From contig WHUX01000003.1 of NCBI GenBank assembly GCA_015179025.1, positions 496,001 to 560,000 of the forward strand: a stretch of 64,000 nt of DNA. Direction: 5' to 3'. The position numbers and the translations under genes were made by a program. This document shows positions 21,900-31,767 of the stretch, in pieces; within the stretch, counting starts at the first letter, position 1, and each line of letters starts with the position of its first letter. This DNA comes from Terfezia claveryi (taxonomy: Eukaryota; Ascomycota; Pezizomycetes; Pezizales; Pezizaceae). The notes under the pieces were generated by a model. That model did no database searches, was not told the origin of the DNA, and saw only the letters and a program-made list of their open reading frames with translations.

Positions 21900-22500
21900 A
21901 GCATTCGAGTTCAAGAAGGAGTTACTAGAAACACATACTGAGCTGAAGGAGATCAAGAAGGAGCATAATGAGGATCAAAAGGAGTTTAAGAAAGAACTGG
22001 AGAAATATGGAGATCAAGGAGGCAATGGAAGAGGTGAAGGTGCTACAAAAGACATTTCTTCGGGAATTGGAAAGGTATAGAGATAAGGAGGGACTGGAAT
22101 GAGTTACGAAAAGAGATCAAGAAGAAGGATGTGGAGATTAAAGGTGAAAGGGAAGAGTGAAGAGAGAACTGGAAGAAAGTATATAGAGATCAAGGAGGGA
22201 AGGGAAGAGTTCAAAAAGGAACTAGAGAAGAAGAATGTAGAGATTAAGGAGGCAAGGAGGAGTTTAAGAAGGAACTGGAGAGAGAGAATATAGAGATTAA
22301 GGAGGGAAGAGAGGAGTTCAAAAAGGAACTGGAAAAGAAGAATATGGAGATCAAGGACGGAAGGGAGGAGTTTAAAAAGGAACTGGAAAAGAAGAATATG
22401 GAGATTACGGAGATTAAGAAGAGGGAACTGGAAAAGATGAATATAGAGATTAAGGAGGCAAGAGAGGAGTTCAAGAAGGAACTTGTAACGGGGCACGGGG
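21900..22500 (+). pseudogene. coiled-coil repeat gene remnant with ~54-bp minisatellite
   Basis: Repeated units of roughly 50-60 bases (GAGTTCAAAAAGGAACTGGA, then AAGAAGAATATGGAGAT..AAGGA) encode variants of EFKKELEKKNMEIKEAR, a classic heptad-rich coiled coil. At least five units lie between 22150 and 22490 and weaker ones begin at 21900. Frameshifts and stops split the array into several frames, so the present gene cannot give one long protein. The array ends where the sequence becomes Gly-rich (GHGGQGDQG). Confidence 0.5.
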
Positions 22501-22569
22501 GGCAAGGCGACCAAGGGGTATGCCTGGGCAAGGGACAAGGGGGTCACCCACGTAGGAGGGGCTACGTGT

Positions 22570-22857
22570 GTGATTAGGGGGCAATGGGAAGTTGTCACGG
22601 ACACCTGTCATAGATGTCACGGACGATGTTACGGAGCGCAGGATCTAAGACTTGGGGGGAGACAGATGAAAGGTCAGTTGGCGCAATGGGCCAAGGACAA
22701 CATCTATAGCTGTGAGGAACGCAGAGAAGAGCTCGAACAGTTAGTAGAGGAAGAGAAGGCTGAGCTAAGAGACAGGGTAAGGAAGAGTGTGAACACTGTG
22801 AAGAAAGCAAGAAAAAAGGCACTGAAGAGTCTCGAAAAATCAGTAGGTACATCGTAG
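22570..22857 (+). CDS. hypothetical coiled-coil ORF
   Basis: The 95-codon frame has a Cys-containing N-terminal part (CHRCHGRCYGAQDL) and a highly charged helical C-terminal half (ERREELEQLVEEEKAELRDR and KKARKKALKSLEKS). It follows the coiled-coil minisatellite and precedes another coiled-coil frame after about 60 bases, so it may be one piece of a larger split gene. No known family recognised. Confidence 0.3.
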   Translation: MIRGQWEVVTDTCHRCHGRCYGAQDLRLGGRQMKGQLAQWAKDNIYSCEERREELEQLVEEEKAELRDRVRKSVNTVKKARKKALKSLEKSVGTS

Positions 22858-22915
22858 CCCCTTACAAGACAATGGCTAACCTTTTCACTAGGCGAAATAT
22901 ACATAGACACTCGGC

Positions 22916-23446
22916 ATGCAAGTAATTGTCATGGCTGTTACCAATGATCAATCCTTACTCATTGCAAATAAGGGGCGGTCTCATCTCTTTGCTGTCCTTC
23001 AAGAAAGCAAAAATTACGGATTGCAACAATTCGTGAAGTTTGTGCGTAGTGGATTTATCGAAGAAGAAGCACAGGATGCAGCTGCCAGCATGAAACAACG
23101 GAAACCTAGGGATGAACTTCGCAAAGAGTGTGCAAGTATGCTCCTAAAGAACATAAGTGAGTCAGCGAGGTTCTCATCTAAGGAAGCAGGTAGTCTGGGG
23201 AGGGTAGGATGCTTATGAGAACTAGACGAGCAAGTTGAATATCCCAATAAACAGCTAAAGCAGCTGCCGAGGCGACCGACCAAGCTGATGGAGCAATTGG
23301 AGCAGTTAAAAATAAGGATTATAAGCCCAGAAGGTTGGGACCCTCTCTTAGTTGAGGCAAGACTGCAGTCCATGGAGTCGGGGGATCTTCGCAGTGTGAT
23401 GAAAGCACTAGAAGATGGAATATTGAAGCTTGAGAAGTGTAAATAG
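22916..23446 (+). pseudogene. hypothetical protein with in-frame TGA
   Basis: A frame starting MQVIVMAVTNDQSLLIANKG runs to a TGA at 23216-23218 and continues in the same frame for another 75 codons (ELDEQVEYPNKQLKQLPRRP to KALEDGILKLEKCK) up to a TAG. The whole is about 176 codons with one internal stop that a single C-to-T change (CGA to TGA) could explain. It is helical and charged towards the end. Unknown function; probably the last part of the same coiled-coil locus. Confidence 0.4.
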
Positions 23447-23560
23447 GCCCAGGCCCAAAAGGGTGAATGATTCAGTGTTGGGAATTACTTGTTTAGCTTC
23501 GTATTAATATAGATAGGATAGCATAAGTTGTCCCTGTGAAATAGAGATAGAAATATCTCC

Positions 23561-23630
23561 GCCCAAGTCATGATGGATTCTCCGCCCAAGTCATGATGGA
23601 TTCTCCGCCCAAGTCATGATGGATGAGTTC
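23561..23630. repeat. 23-bp tandem repeat, three copies
   Basis: CTCCGCCCAAGTCATGATGG plus ATT is repeated three times. A second short duplication, AAGCTATAACAGATGATGAG twice, lies at about 23730-23766. Confidence 0.85.
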
Positions 23631-23766
23631 CTATTTTGAGTCCCATCGAATAGAATTTTATTCGAGTATGAGTGGCGAGTAGGTGTGAAGAGAGAAGAAA
23701 AAGTCTTAAAGACCGTAGCTTACTAAGCTATAACAGATGATGAGACAAGCTATAACAGATGATGAG

Positions 23767-24209
23767 AAGAAAAGCAGCAAGGTGTCACCAACAACAAATT
23801 GAAAATACATGATCAATAGTTTATGCTACTGTGCAAGGCCAGAACTTCGCTTTCTGAAACTGCATGGGCTCTCCGCTTCGACTTAGAGGAGGATTTAGCC
23901 TGCATTGATTTGAATTTAGCCTTCCAAACCCTAAACACCTCTACGTGTATCATATTTGGGTCAGGTTTGAAAGCCTTTGCGCTCGGTGGAAGACACGCGG
24001 AAGCGTTGCCGCGTGTGATAGAGTTTGACGTTGGGGGCAGCTGTACTGCAGGGCTTGTACAAGGAGGCAAGGGGGTGCGAAGGTGCACCAGCGTGGGAAG
24101 GAGGCAAGGTCTGTATTGGAATACAAGACGTTGGATGGAGATCCAACAAGAGTGCGAGAGCGAAGAGGTATATATACATGGTGGCCTTGAGAGCCAAGGC
24201 CGATAACAG
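23767..24209. other. ambiguous coding region
   Basis: Frames overlap on both strands (127 codons plus, 91 and 190 codons minus) with no recognisable domains, so no strand is chosen. The plus strand leads into the membrane-anchored frame at 24210. Confidence 0.25.
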
Positions 24210-24452
24210 GTTAAGCTTCCCGAGATAGGAAACTTTGACAGTCGTGCCGGAAACTGGCACGACTCTCAAAACAGGACCCAAGGAGAGACGGTTGTTACAG
24301 AACTGGAGGAAAAAAAGGATAAGCTCAAGGAAAAGGAGGAAATCAAGATTGAGGGTCCAGCAGGTACCATTGCATGCGGTATGGCAAAAAGTACAGCAAC
24401 CATCTGGATACCTCTCGGGCTGGTCTTTCTTGTGTTCTGGTACATTCACTAG
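24210..24452 (+). CDS. partial C-terminal exon: charged helix plus membrane anchor
   Basis: After a possible 3' splice site (ATAACAG, 24203-24209) an open frame reads VKLPEIGNFDSRAGN, then a charged helix TELEEKKDKLKEKEEIKIEG, then a hydrophobic segment TIWIPLGLVFLVFWYIH and a stop at 24450. There is no ATG in frame, so this would be the last exon of a gene whose upstream exons I could not fix. The combination of charged helix and membrane anchor recalls the family at 55895, but the order is reversed. Confidence 0.35.
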   Translation, partial: VKLPEIGNFDSRAGNWHDSQNRTQGETVVTELEEKKDKLKEKEEIKIEGPAGTIACGMAKSTATIWIPLGLVFLVFWYIH

Positions 24453-25637
24453 TATGTTGTAATCTTTGCTTAGAAGAGGGCGGATGACGATGGATGGAGA
24501 GAAGGGATGGTGTTGGATGAGGGAAAATGGCAAGATAAAACTGCAGCCGGAGAGATGCCGAAGCTTGGTTGGCGCTCACCAATATTTGTGAGGTGGCCTT
24601 GGGGAGCGCGTTGGGTATCTGGTGTTGGATCATCATAGCACGGTGACAGGATGGTGAATGCTATCGAGATAATGGTCTAAGATTGGTATTTTTGATACCA
24701 GGTGTTGAGAGTGTGAAAATACCTCAAGGTCTCTCTCTGATGGGCGTGCTTCCTTTTCGGTGCAGTGGTTACGGGTGAAGGGTTGAGGGGGCACGTAATG
24801 ATTGAGATAAATTGAACGAGCCATTCAGAACCCCTGCTAGGTATGTACCTTCCCGTGCTATGTATAGTTCCATGCTAGGTGTGTCTGGCTGTCTTCGATT
24901 CCACTCAAAGGACGCATGCACTACCGTAAAGGCTTCCAACTGACGTGCCACTTAAGACAAGCTTGCAGCTCAGGCTTCCTTGCCACTAAATATCAATGTA
25001 GATATGCAACATACGCTTCCCCAAGGCGCAACCCCCGTGATGATAAAATAGGATTTCTGGTCTTGTATGCCAAAAGATGGGCATTCATGCAGCATCACGG
25101 AATAAGGCGGATTGCCAGGCCGGCGAGGTGGAGTGATATTAGGACGGCGAGTATTTACAGGCTAACAGGCTAACAGGCTAACAGGTTGGCAGGCGTGATT
25201 GTGTGCAGAAAGGCATTCTCTCATGTGTTTATTTCTTTCTTGTTTAGCTAGTGCATTGCAGGAAACGAGGATATATAGGGTGAAGAACTGTGTGTGTACT
25301 CGGCCCTACAGTAGACTGGACACTATTGAAAATAAGAGGATTATGGGCATTAGCGTGATAGAATTCTTACTGTAGGAGTTTTGCAATAAGTGATCCCCCC
25401 CTTACCTTTCGCTTCCATCTTCTTCAACTCCAGCCAGAACTATGTAGCGTACTCCCGAAGCTATTGTAGCGTTACTAAGCAGACTATGAACTCCAATTTG
25501 ATGGCAAAAGATTATAAATATGGGACGGGATGTCTCAGTCTATCGTGTATACATTACATTCAGAGTAATGAGCAAGGTTCCGACAAGATTTCGCACTTTC
25601 TGAGTCCCACCCACAAATGCACCTTGTTTACCCTCTC
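24453..25637. other. no supported gene
   Basis: Only short frames. At 25157-25186 the unit AGGCTAAC is repeated three times. Confidence 0.4.
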
Positions 25638-25965
25638 CTACAGAACATTCTCTTTGATCTTCGCAAGATCTTGTACCCTCTCCCTCTCCCGCAGCCACAT
25701 CCTCATCATTAGGGTGTTTTCCTTGCCTACTTTCTCCACTTTCTCTCTCTCCATCCTCAACTCCTCTTCCAATGCAGTCTTCACCTTGTCGGCTGCTTGG
25801 AACCGCTCCTGCCACCCCTTCACCACCGCTTCCCGCCTCTCAACTTCACCTCAATTTGTTTCCTCCCACACTGCTCGTGTTTTCTCCGTCTGTGCTAATG
25901 CCTTCTCAGCCTTCTCTCCCCTCTCCCGTTCCTCATTGAGCTTCTACTGCTATTCAGCCTACCGG
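25638..25965 (-). pseudogene. coiled-coil gene remnant
   Basis: On the minus strand a charged helical frame reads KLNEERERGEKAEKALAQTE, one stop, then GWQERFQAADKVKTALEEEL and EREKVEKVGKENTLMMRMWL before a stop near 25638. The LINE copy starting at the T-run 25971 abuts its upstream side, so the insertion may have separated it from its 5' part. Family unknown. Confidence 0.4.
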
Positions 25966-25970
25966 AGAGT

Positions 25971-27300
25971 ATTTTTTTTTTTTTTTTTTAAATACTTAGA
26001 ACTCCTATGCAGCCCCGTTAGGGGGGCTATGAGGAGCCACACGGAAACCCGGTGGATTCAAGGGGAGGGCAAGTTAATCTGCTAACCCCACGCAGAGTAA
26101 GTACACGAAAGGAGAGGAGGCCCTCTGCTGTCATTAACGGATTGGCCGATGACCCGTAGGCCTGACTGAACCTCCACCCCAACTTGAAGAACTAAAGGAC
26201 TCGAGGGAGAAGAAATGAACTAAGCTAACTATAACAAAGGGAATTCGTGAGTACTGGAGGACTCGCAGGAGAAGAAATGAACTAAGCTAACTTATGAACT
26301 ATAACCAAGGGAAATCGTGAGTAATCTCAAGTGTGTGTACTAAAGGGCAAGGAGGGGTTGGTGTGGGACTAAGTAAATTCGCGGAAAAGTAGCTCGAAGA
26401 AGGCCTCCGTGGCCTCGTATGTCTCTTCCCCCTCTTTTCTCCACTCCGGTTTATCGAGCTCTTCCCAGCTCCTCCTCTCCCCCAACAGGGCTCTACGAAC
26501 TCGAACGAAGCGTGGGCATTGGAAGACAATATGCTCTCCTGTCTCGGTGGGGTGTCCACATGTGCACTCTGCTGAATCCGCTTTGCCGATGTGGTGGAGC
26601 CAGCTCTTCTGTGGGCCTCTGTTCGTTCGCATCCATGTGTAAGCCGAGAGGGCATGTCGGTTCCATTCCGTACTTCTCATACCATATCCGGCTTTAATTC
26701 TCGCTTCTTTCCGTATGGCTTTGGAGGCTGCACGGATACCTCCTTCTGTTACTGTGCGCTCCTGTCCCATGAATTCCCCCAAATGAGACTGGAGGCTTGC
26801 AATCCGATCCGCTTTTTCGTTGCCTGGGATGCCTAGGTGGCCTCTGACCCAAGATAGTTGGACGTCCCTGTGTAGATTAGCCGTCAAGAGTGTCTTAATT
26901 TCCTTCTCAATACCGGATCTAGGGGGGGAGCCTGAGCTCAAGTTGCGGACCGCCTGGATCGCTGCTTGGGAGTCTGAGAGGATCGCCAGCATGACTGAGT
27001 CTTCCTTGTATAAAGCTAGTTGCATTGCGAAGAGCTCGCCGTCTGCTACTGTGGCTTGATCTCCTAGGTAGCCTCCGTACTCCTCGGGGGTGCCTCCCGT
27101 TCGGTCTTCACTGTGAACTCCACTTGCTACCACTCCTTTTCGTCCTGTGCCATCCGTAAAGCATATTCATTTCTTGGTGAATTCCATTTTTCGGCTGTGG
27201 GGAAACTTTCCCCCCAAACCCGGGCGATAAGGGTTTGTCCGATCCGGATCCAGATCGGTTGAACTAGCATTCTCCAAGTTCCTCAAAATCCGTCTCCGGG
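25971..27300 (-). mobile_element. 5'-truncated LINE, family L2
   Basis: The A-tail appears as T at 25971-25989, preceded (minus sense) by the L2 tail signature CTAACGGGGCTGCATAGGAG and by GCAGATTAACTTGCC further upstream. The body contains the RNase H and zinc-knuckle end of the second ORF. The 5' end fades at about 27300. L2 tails recur at 51.7, 54.1, 57.3, 58.8, 59.5, 61.8, 62.9 and 63.4 kb. Confidence 0.8.
26369..27133 (-). pseudogene. LINE RNase H domain and C-terminal zinc knuckle (L2)
   Basis: The frame covers most of an RNase H domain: acidic residue context ATVADGELFAMQLAL, ILSDSQAAIQAV and WVRGHLGIPGNEKADRIAS (the His/Asp pair). Just upstream, FTDGTGRKG supplies the first Asp in the same frame behind a TGA. 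The C terminus has GPQKSWLHHIGKADSAECTC and GHPTETGEHIVFQCPRF, a CCHC-like knuckle typical of LINEs of the Tad/I type, then WEELDKPEWRKEGEETYEAT. The reverse transcriptase and endonuclease are missing, so it cannot move by itself. Confidence 0.82.
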
Positions 27301-27745
27301 GCTTCTGGTAGAGTGAGGAGTGGTCTCGGTTCTAGTATTGGTCGGGGTAGATGTCGTGTCTCCCTGTGTGGCAATTGGGGTGGTATCGGTGCTTGGAAGA
27401 TCCTCCGACGTGTCCAGTAAAACGAGGGCGGGTGTGTAGGCGTAGGCTGAGAGGGTATGAAGGGGTCGGCAGGACATACTGAGACTGGGGTGGGCTGAGG
27501 GTAGCAAGCACAAGTCGACGATCGCCATTACTGAATTGGGAAGGTGTACATACCTATGCACCGAGGAGGTGATACCGGGTTGTAGCTAGCCAAGGAGCAA
27601 AGGAATACGAATAATAAGGAGGTAGGGTTGAGGTAGGGTCTCACACGTACAACCGCTGTGCGCATACATAGTATCTATATGCATTCAGCGCAAGAACCTG
27701 TTGCCCGCCAAAGATGTGTGTATTTTGGTTTGTTACGCCCATGAT
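27301..27745. other. spacer between the two LINEs
   Basis: No supported gene. A Thr/Pro-rich minus-strand frame (27283-27561) has no recognisable features. Confidence 0.4.
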
Positions 27746-28113
27746 ATCGTTGCGCCTCATCGACATCAACTCTCAAGGACCGAGCGACTGGACGAACTCG
27801 ATACCTAGGGCGACCCCGACGTCGTAGACTAGCTAAGGTTGTTCAGCGTGCTCGTACGAGCAAGGCTATCCAACTTTCCCGTTCCTTGAACACGAATCAC
27901 ACGGTTCCCCCAAAGGTCGAGTTCTCTGAACTTCGTGCGGGGTCCCTTCTTGAAGAATTACGTGGCAACCACCCTAGTCTCAGACTGGTCTGGCCATCAT
28001 CCACGGAGGTCACGATAACCACGTGTGGGATCTGATTGTTGCCAGGGCAACTATCAGTTCACAGTTTTCTACATAGCATATCTAACCGGTCAGTAAGCTG
28101 GTTATTTCTGATC

Positions 28114-30306
28114 ATGGCTTCACCCCCCAAGGGGGTCGTCTTTGGCCCCATTAAGGACTGGGGAAGGGGCAGCTGTAAGCTGCTCCTTGAATTTGGCGAT
28201 AAGGAGGAGGTAAAGGGGAGGAGACAGTACGTACTGGAGGAGGTGGCCAACTGGGCCGGCGTTCCGGAGTTTGGGGATAGGGGGGCAAGGGCCCTGGACC
28301 TAGCCATGGCAAACACCGAGAGGGCAATAGAGGCTTGGGAGGGCGAGGGAGATTGGAGCAGGCACATCTCCCAGATCGAAAGGGATCTTAGAGAGGAGGA
28401 GGAGGTTATAAAGGTAACGGACGGGCAATCTGCGGACAGAGCGGTGGAGATACTGTCGAGAGCAGTTGCCATCCAGGATGGAGCGGTCAACGGACAGCTC
28501 GACGGGTATGAGGTGGACTATCAAACGGCTGACAAGGAGGATGGAATGCTAGAGAGCATCACTGTCAGACCAGCCAAGGTAGCTGGAGGAGCGATGTTTA
28601 GGGTGGCACACCACTGGACACTGATGACACCAAAAAGCAAGAGGAACGATACGAGAGGGGAGCCGGCAAGGTGGGTGGCTAGACTAGAGGAGGTGGACGA
28701 GGGGGAGGAGTCGGACTATGAGGCGATGAGGAAAAAGGGCAAAAAGCACAAGCTGGGAGATGCGAAACCCCTAGAAGCACTAGGGCGGGAGTTGGGTGTG
28801 GACTCGTTAGAGCCGGCGATTCCGAGGGGGGTGGAAGACGTCAGGGCAAACGTCTTTGGGATAACGCCACCAACCTGGAACCTGGGTGAGAGCCAGGGAG
28901 AGTGGTCAACGGAAAAACCAGGTGCACCTAGGGACTGGGCGGAGGAGATGGAGGAGGTGTCAGGCTCCTCCAACGCTGGGAGGGAGAGCCGGGCCACTTT
29001 GGGAGACAGCATTCATGCGGCCAAACAGGGCGTCATGGAGACGCCTACGGTCTTATCGGCGGAGGAGGTCGAGGAGCTAGCGGAGGAACTAGTAGAGCGA
29101 CAAAGTCCGGACAGGGTCCAGGAGGACCAAGAAATGGAAGGGGGGGATGGAGAATCAGAAGGAGAGGACAGACGCAGCTCATGGAGAAGGATACATGAAC
29201 CAAGGATGGAAATGGAGGTGGTGGCAGCTATCAGGGAAAACGCGGAGGTCTTGCAGGAGCTGGCTGAGCTAAAGAGAGAGGAGAGGTCATGGAGGTCCAA
29301 GCAGCAGACTAACATCGCTAGGAGCCTGGTGATCTCAGGGGGGGACTGCATTGAGGGGGGTTGGTGCATGGACGGAACAGTAGAAGGGAGAGGGGGCTGG
29401 AAGGCCCTTACGGCATATGTATTGGCCAGGGGAGATTTGGGGAATGTCCTGGCAGTGACTGAGGCTGAGCGTCATTGGAGGCAAGCATCGGAGGTCAGGC
29501 CAGGTGCCCTCAGAGCCTTGGAAAGTGAGCTTAAAGAAGTCAGGGAACAGCTGGCCCTCCTAGCGGTCTCTATGGGGGCTGGAACGGTGGAAGAACAGGC
29601 CAAGGTACAAAGGACAATTAGTGCAAGGAAGGGGAGGGTGGAGGAGGAGAATAGGAAGGAGAAGGAGCTCAAAAAGATTGAGGTCAAGAGGAGGGAGGCT
29701 GAGGCTGACAAGAAGAAGGAGCTGAAGGCTCAGGTAGAGGCCGAGAAGGTAGCAGCCCAGGCCAAAACAGTTCGGGACAGCCAGCAGAAGGCATGGAGCG
29801 CGTGCGAGGAGACACTTCAGGAGTTAGCCGGGAAAGATAGGTCTGCCCTCAATGAGGACGAGCTGATTGGGTTAGGCAAGAAGATGAAGGAGGCCAGAGC
29901 TATGAAGGAGAAAATCGAGAGAGAGACAAGGCAACCTCTGGAATCCAGGGTGGGGAAGTCTAGGCAGGTGGTTAATGGGGAGATTCTAAAAACAGTTGAA
30001 GTGATAATGGGACACAAGCAGGAGATTACTGTGAAGGGTAAAGTCGAGCTGGAGACGGCAGTAGCAAAAGTAAACTTGCTTCTGAGGACTACTGCAGTCA
30101 CGATGGATCGCACAGCTTGGGTGGTCACAGCGAAGGCAGGAACAGGGGAGTTCGCTGACGAGTCGACCTGGTCGGTAAGCAGGGTGGCGCAGGACATAGA
30201 CCCTCTTAAAGTGGCACGGGAGGTGGGTGGAATGCTGATCCAGGTGTTCGGACACACAGAGGGGATGCTGAATGTATGGTTGAGGAGGGTTCGGCGGTTA
30301 GACTGA
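28114..30306 (+). pseudogene. LINE ORF1 (gag-like), first part
   Basis: Starts at ATG 28114 in good context (TCATGG) with MASPPKGVVFGPIKDWGRGS. The ~730-codon frame is highly charged, with long Glu/Lys-rich helices (EEENRKEKELKKIEVKRREA and KKKELKAQVEAEKVAAQAKT around residues 535-575) expected of a coiled-coil RNA-binding ORF1 protein. Near 30290 the frame shifts: this frame runs into a stop at 30304 while the frame from 30276 continues with the conserved C-terminal part. A one-base change has therefore split an ORF1 of roughly 900 residues. Confidence 0.8.
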
Positions 30307-30842
30307 TAGCCCCGTCAGTCCCGATGCCAGTGGCTAAAGATAGGAAGGCTTTAGCCGAGAAACTGAGGAGCGAAAATAAAGACATAAAAGGAGGTAAAAG
30401 AATGCCCAAAGCCTGGGGGGAGGCCAGAGTGATGGGTTTCACGTTCGATGCCGCAAATGCAGCAGAGGCGGCGATGCTGGTAAAAACCGGGATCATGTGG
30501 GATGGAAAGCGAAGAAAGGTAGCCCTGTTTGAGAAGGGGGGGGCCTCGCAGGAAGGCTGGAAGCCAGTACTACAGACTCTTCAAAGGCAGCAATTAGGGG
30601 GGTGTGGGGGACAAGAGCATCGAGGGCAAGGGCATCGGGGGACACAAGGGCACCAAGAGATAAGGTGCTACAGATGTAGTGGATGGGGGCACATGAGGCG
30701 GGATTGTACTTCGGGTAGTGCCCAAGATGGGAGCAGGATACAGATCGGGAGGCATGCGAAGAAGGTAGATATGGAGGGCTTTGAGGAAGTACACAGAGGA
30801 AAAGTGGGGGGGGTAGGAGGAAGGAGGAGGCCGGCGGGATAG
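30276..30842 (+). pseudogene. LINE ORF1 (gag-like), C-terminal part with zinc knuckle
   Basis: Continues ORF1 in the next frame (MVEEGSAVRLIAPSVPMPVA). Contains an RNA-binding-like stretch MGFTFDAANAAEAAMLVKTG and, at about residue 129, a CCHC zinc knuckle CYRCSGWGHMRRDC after a Gly/His-rich linker with GQGH repeats. The basic, Gly-rich tail ends at 30840. Binding of the element RNA is the expected role. Confidence 0.8.
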
Positions 30843-30934
30843 AAGGAAACGCGCAAGAGCAGGAGAGAGTGGGGTCATCGGGGGGGTAGCGGAGGGGTCC
30901 CCCCGGGGCCCCGCCCGCTTGTAAGGTTGTCCGA

Positions 30935-31767
30935 GTGGCCTACCAGAACGTATGTGGGAGTCATTTAAACACCCATGCGTTCTTGGAGTGGTGTAGGGAA
31001 GAGGAGATAGATGTCGTGTTTGTCGGGGAGGGTGGGTTGACAAAATAGGCAAAGGTACTCAGAGCCACCCCAGCTATATCTTGGGCTCGGAAGTTAAGAA
31101 AGGGAGGAGGGTAATGGCGTTCTGGAGCAAGGGGTGGGAGGGAAGGGCTAAGGTCATAGCCGAGGAAGATAATTTCATTTTTTTAGAGGTGGGAGGCAGG
31201 AGGTTAGGGGGTATCTACGCCAGTGGAAAATGGCAGGGGATCAAATGGAAAGACTGGCTCGGAAAGATAGGTAGTTGGATGAACAGAGAGGGTGCGGTAG
31301 TGGGGGACTGGAATGCCCACAACCATCTCTGGGACTTAGGGAACAGAGAGGATAGCAGGGGCAGGCTATTAGCAGAGTGGATGGAAGGCCATGGTCTCGA
31401 GGTGGCAGATGGAGGGGGGGGGTGGACGTGGGAGAGGGTGAGGAGAGGGCGGTTGGAAAAGAGCAGGATAGACCTCTTCGTGAGCAAGAGTACTAGGGGT
31501 GGCAGAAGGCGCAGAGCGCTAAACTCGCCTCAGATCACTGGGCGATCAAAGCGGAAATAGAAGGGGAAGACATCGAGGGAGCTGAGGAAGGAAGGGTGGT
31601 GGTAGACTGGAAAAAGCTAGAGGAGCTCACGAGGAGTTGAATAGGAAAGGCGGATCAGAAGGGGATAGGTGGTATGAGAGCCTCCTTAGGAAGACCGCAT
31701 ACGAGAAGCTGAGGACATTGAGAGCTCAGATGTCGAAGGAGCTCAGGATCGGGGGGAGGTCCAAAAG
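30935..31767 (+). pseudogene. LINE ORF2, endonuclease region with frameshifts
   Basis: Pieces of an AP-type endonuclease appear in changing frames: VAYQNVCGSH and EEEIDVVFVGE (30935-31045, then TAG), GDWNAHNHLWDL and SRIDLFVS in the 31081-31560 frame, and SDHWAIKAEIEG (the final Asp-His motif) in another frame from about 31530. SKRWWDEEL lies just before the RT frame. Three or more frame changes mean this copy lacks a working endonuclease, although the motifs are well preserved. Confidence 0.8.

Noticed and set aside
25390..26085. 231-codon plus-strand frame
   Set aside because: It is the shadow of a minus-strand coiled-coil remnant and runs through the T-run of an L2 copy.
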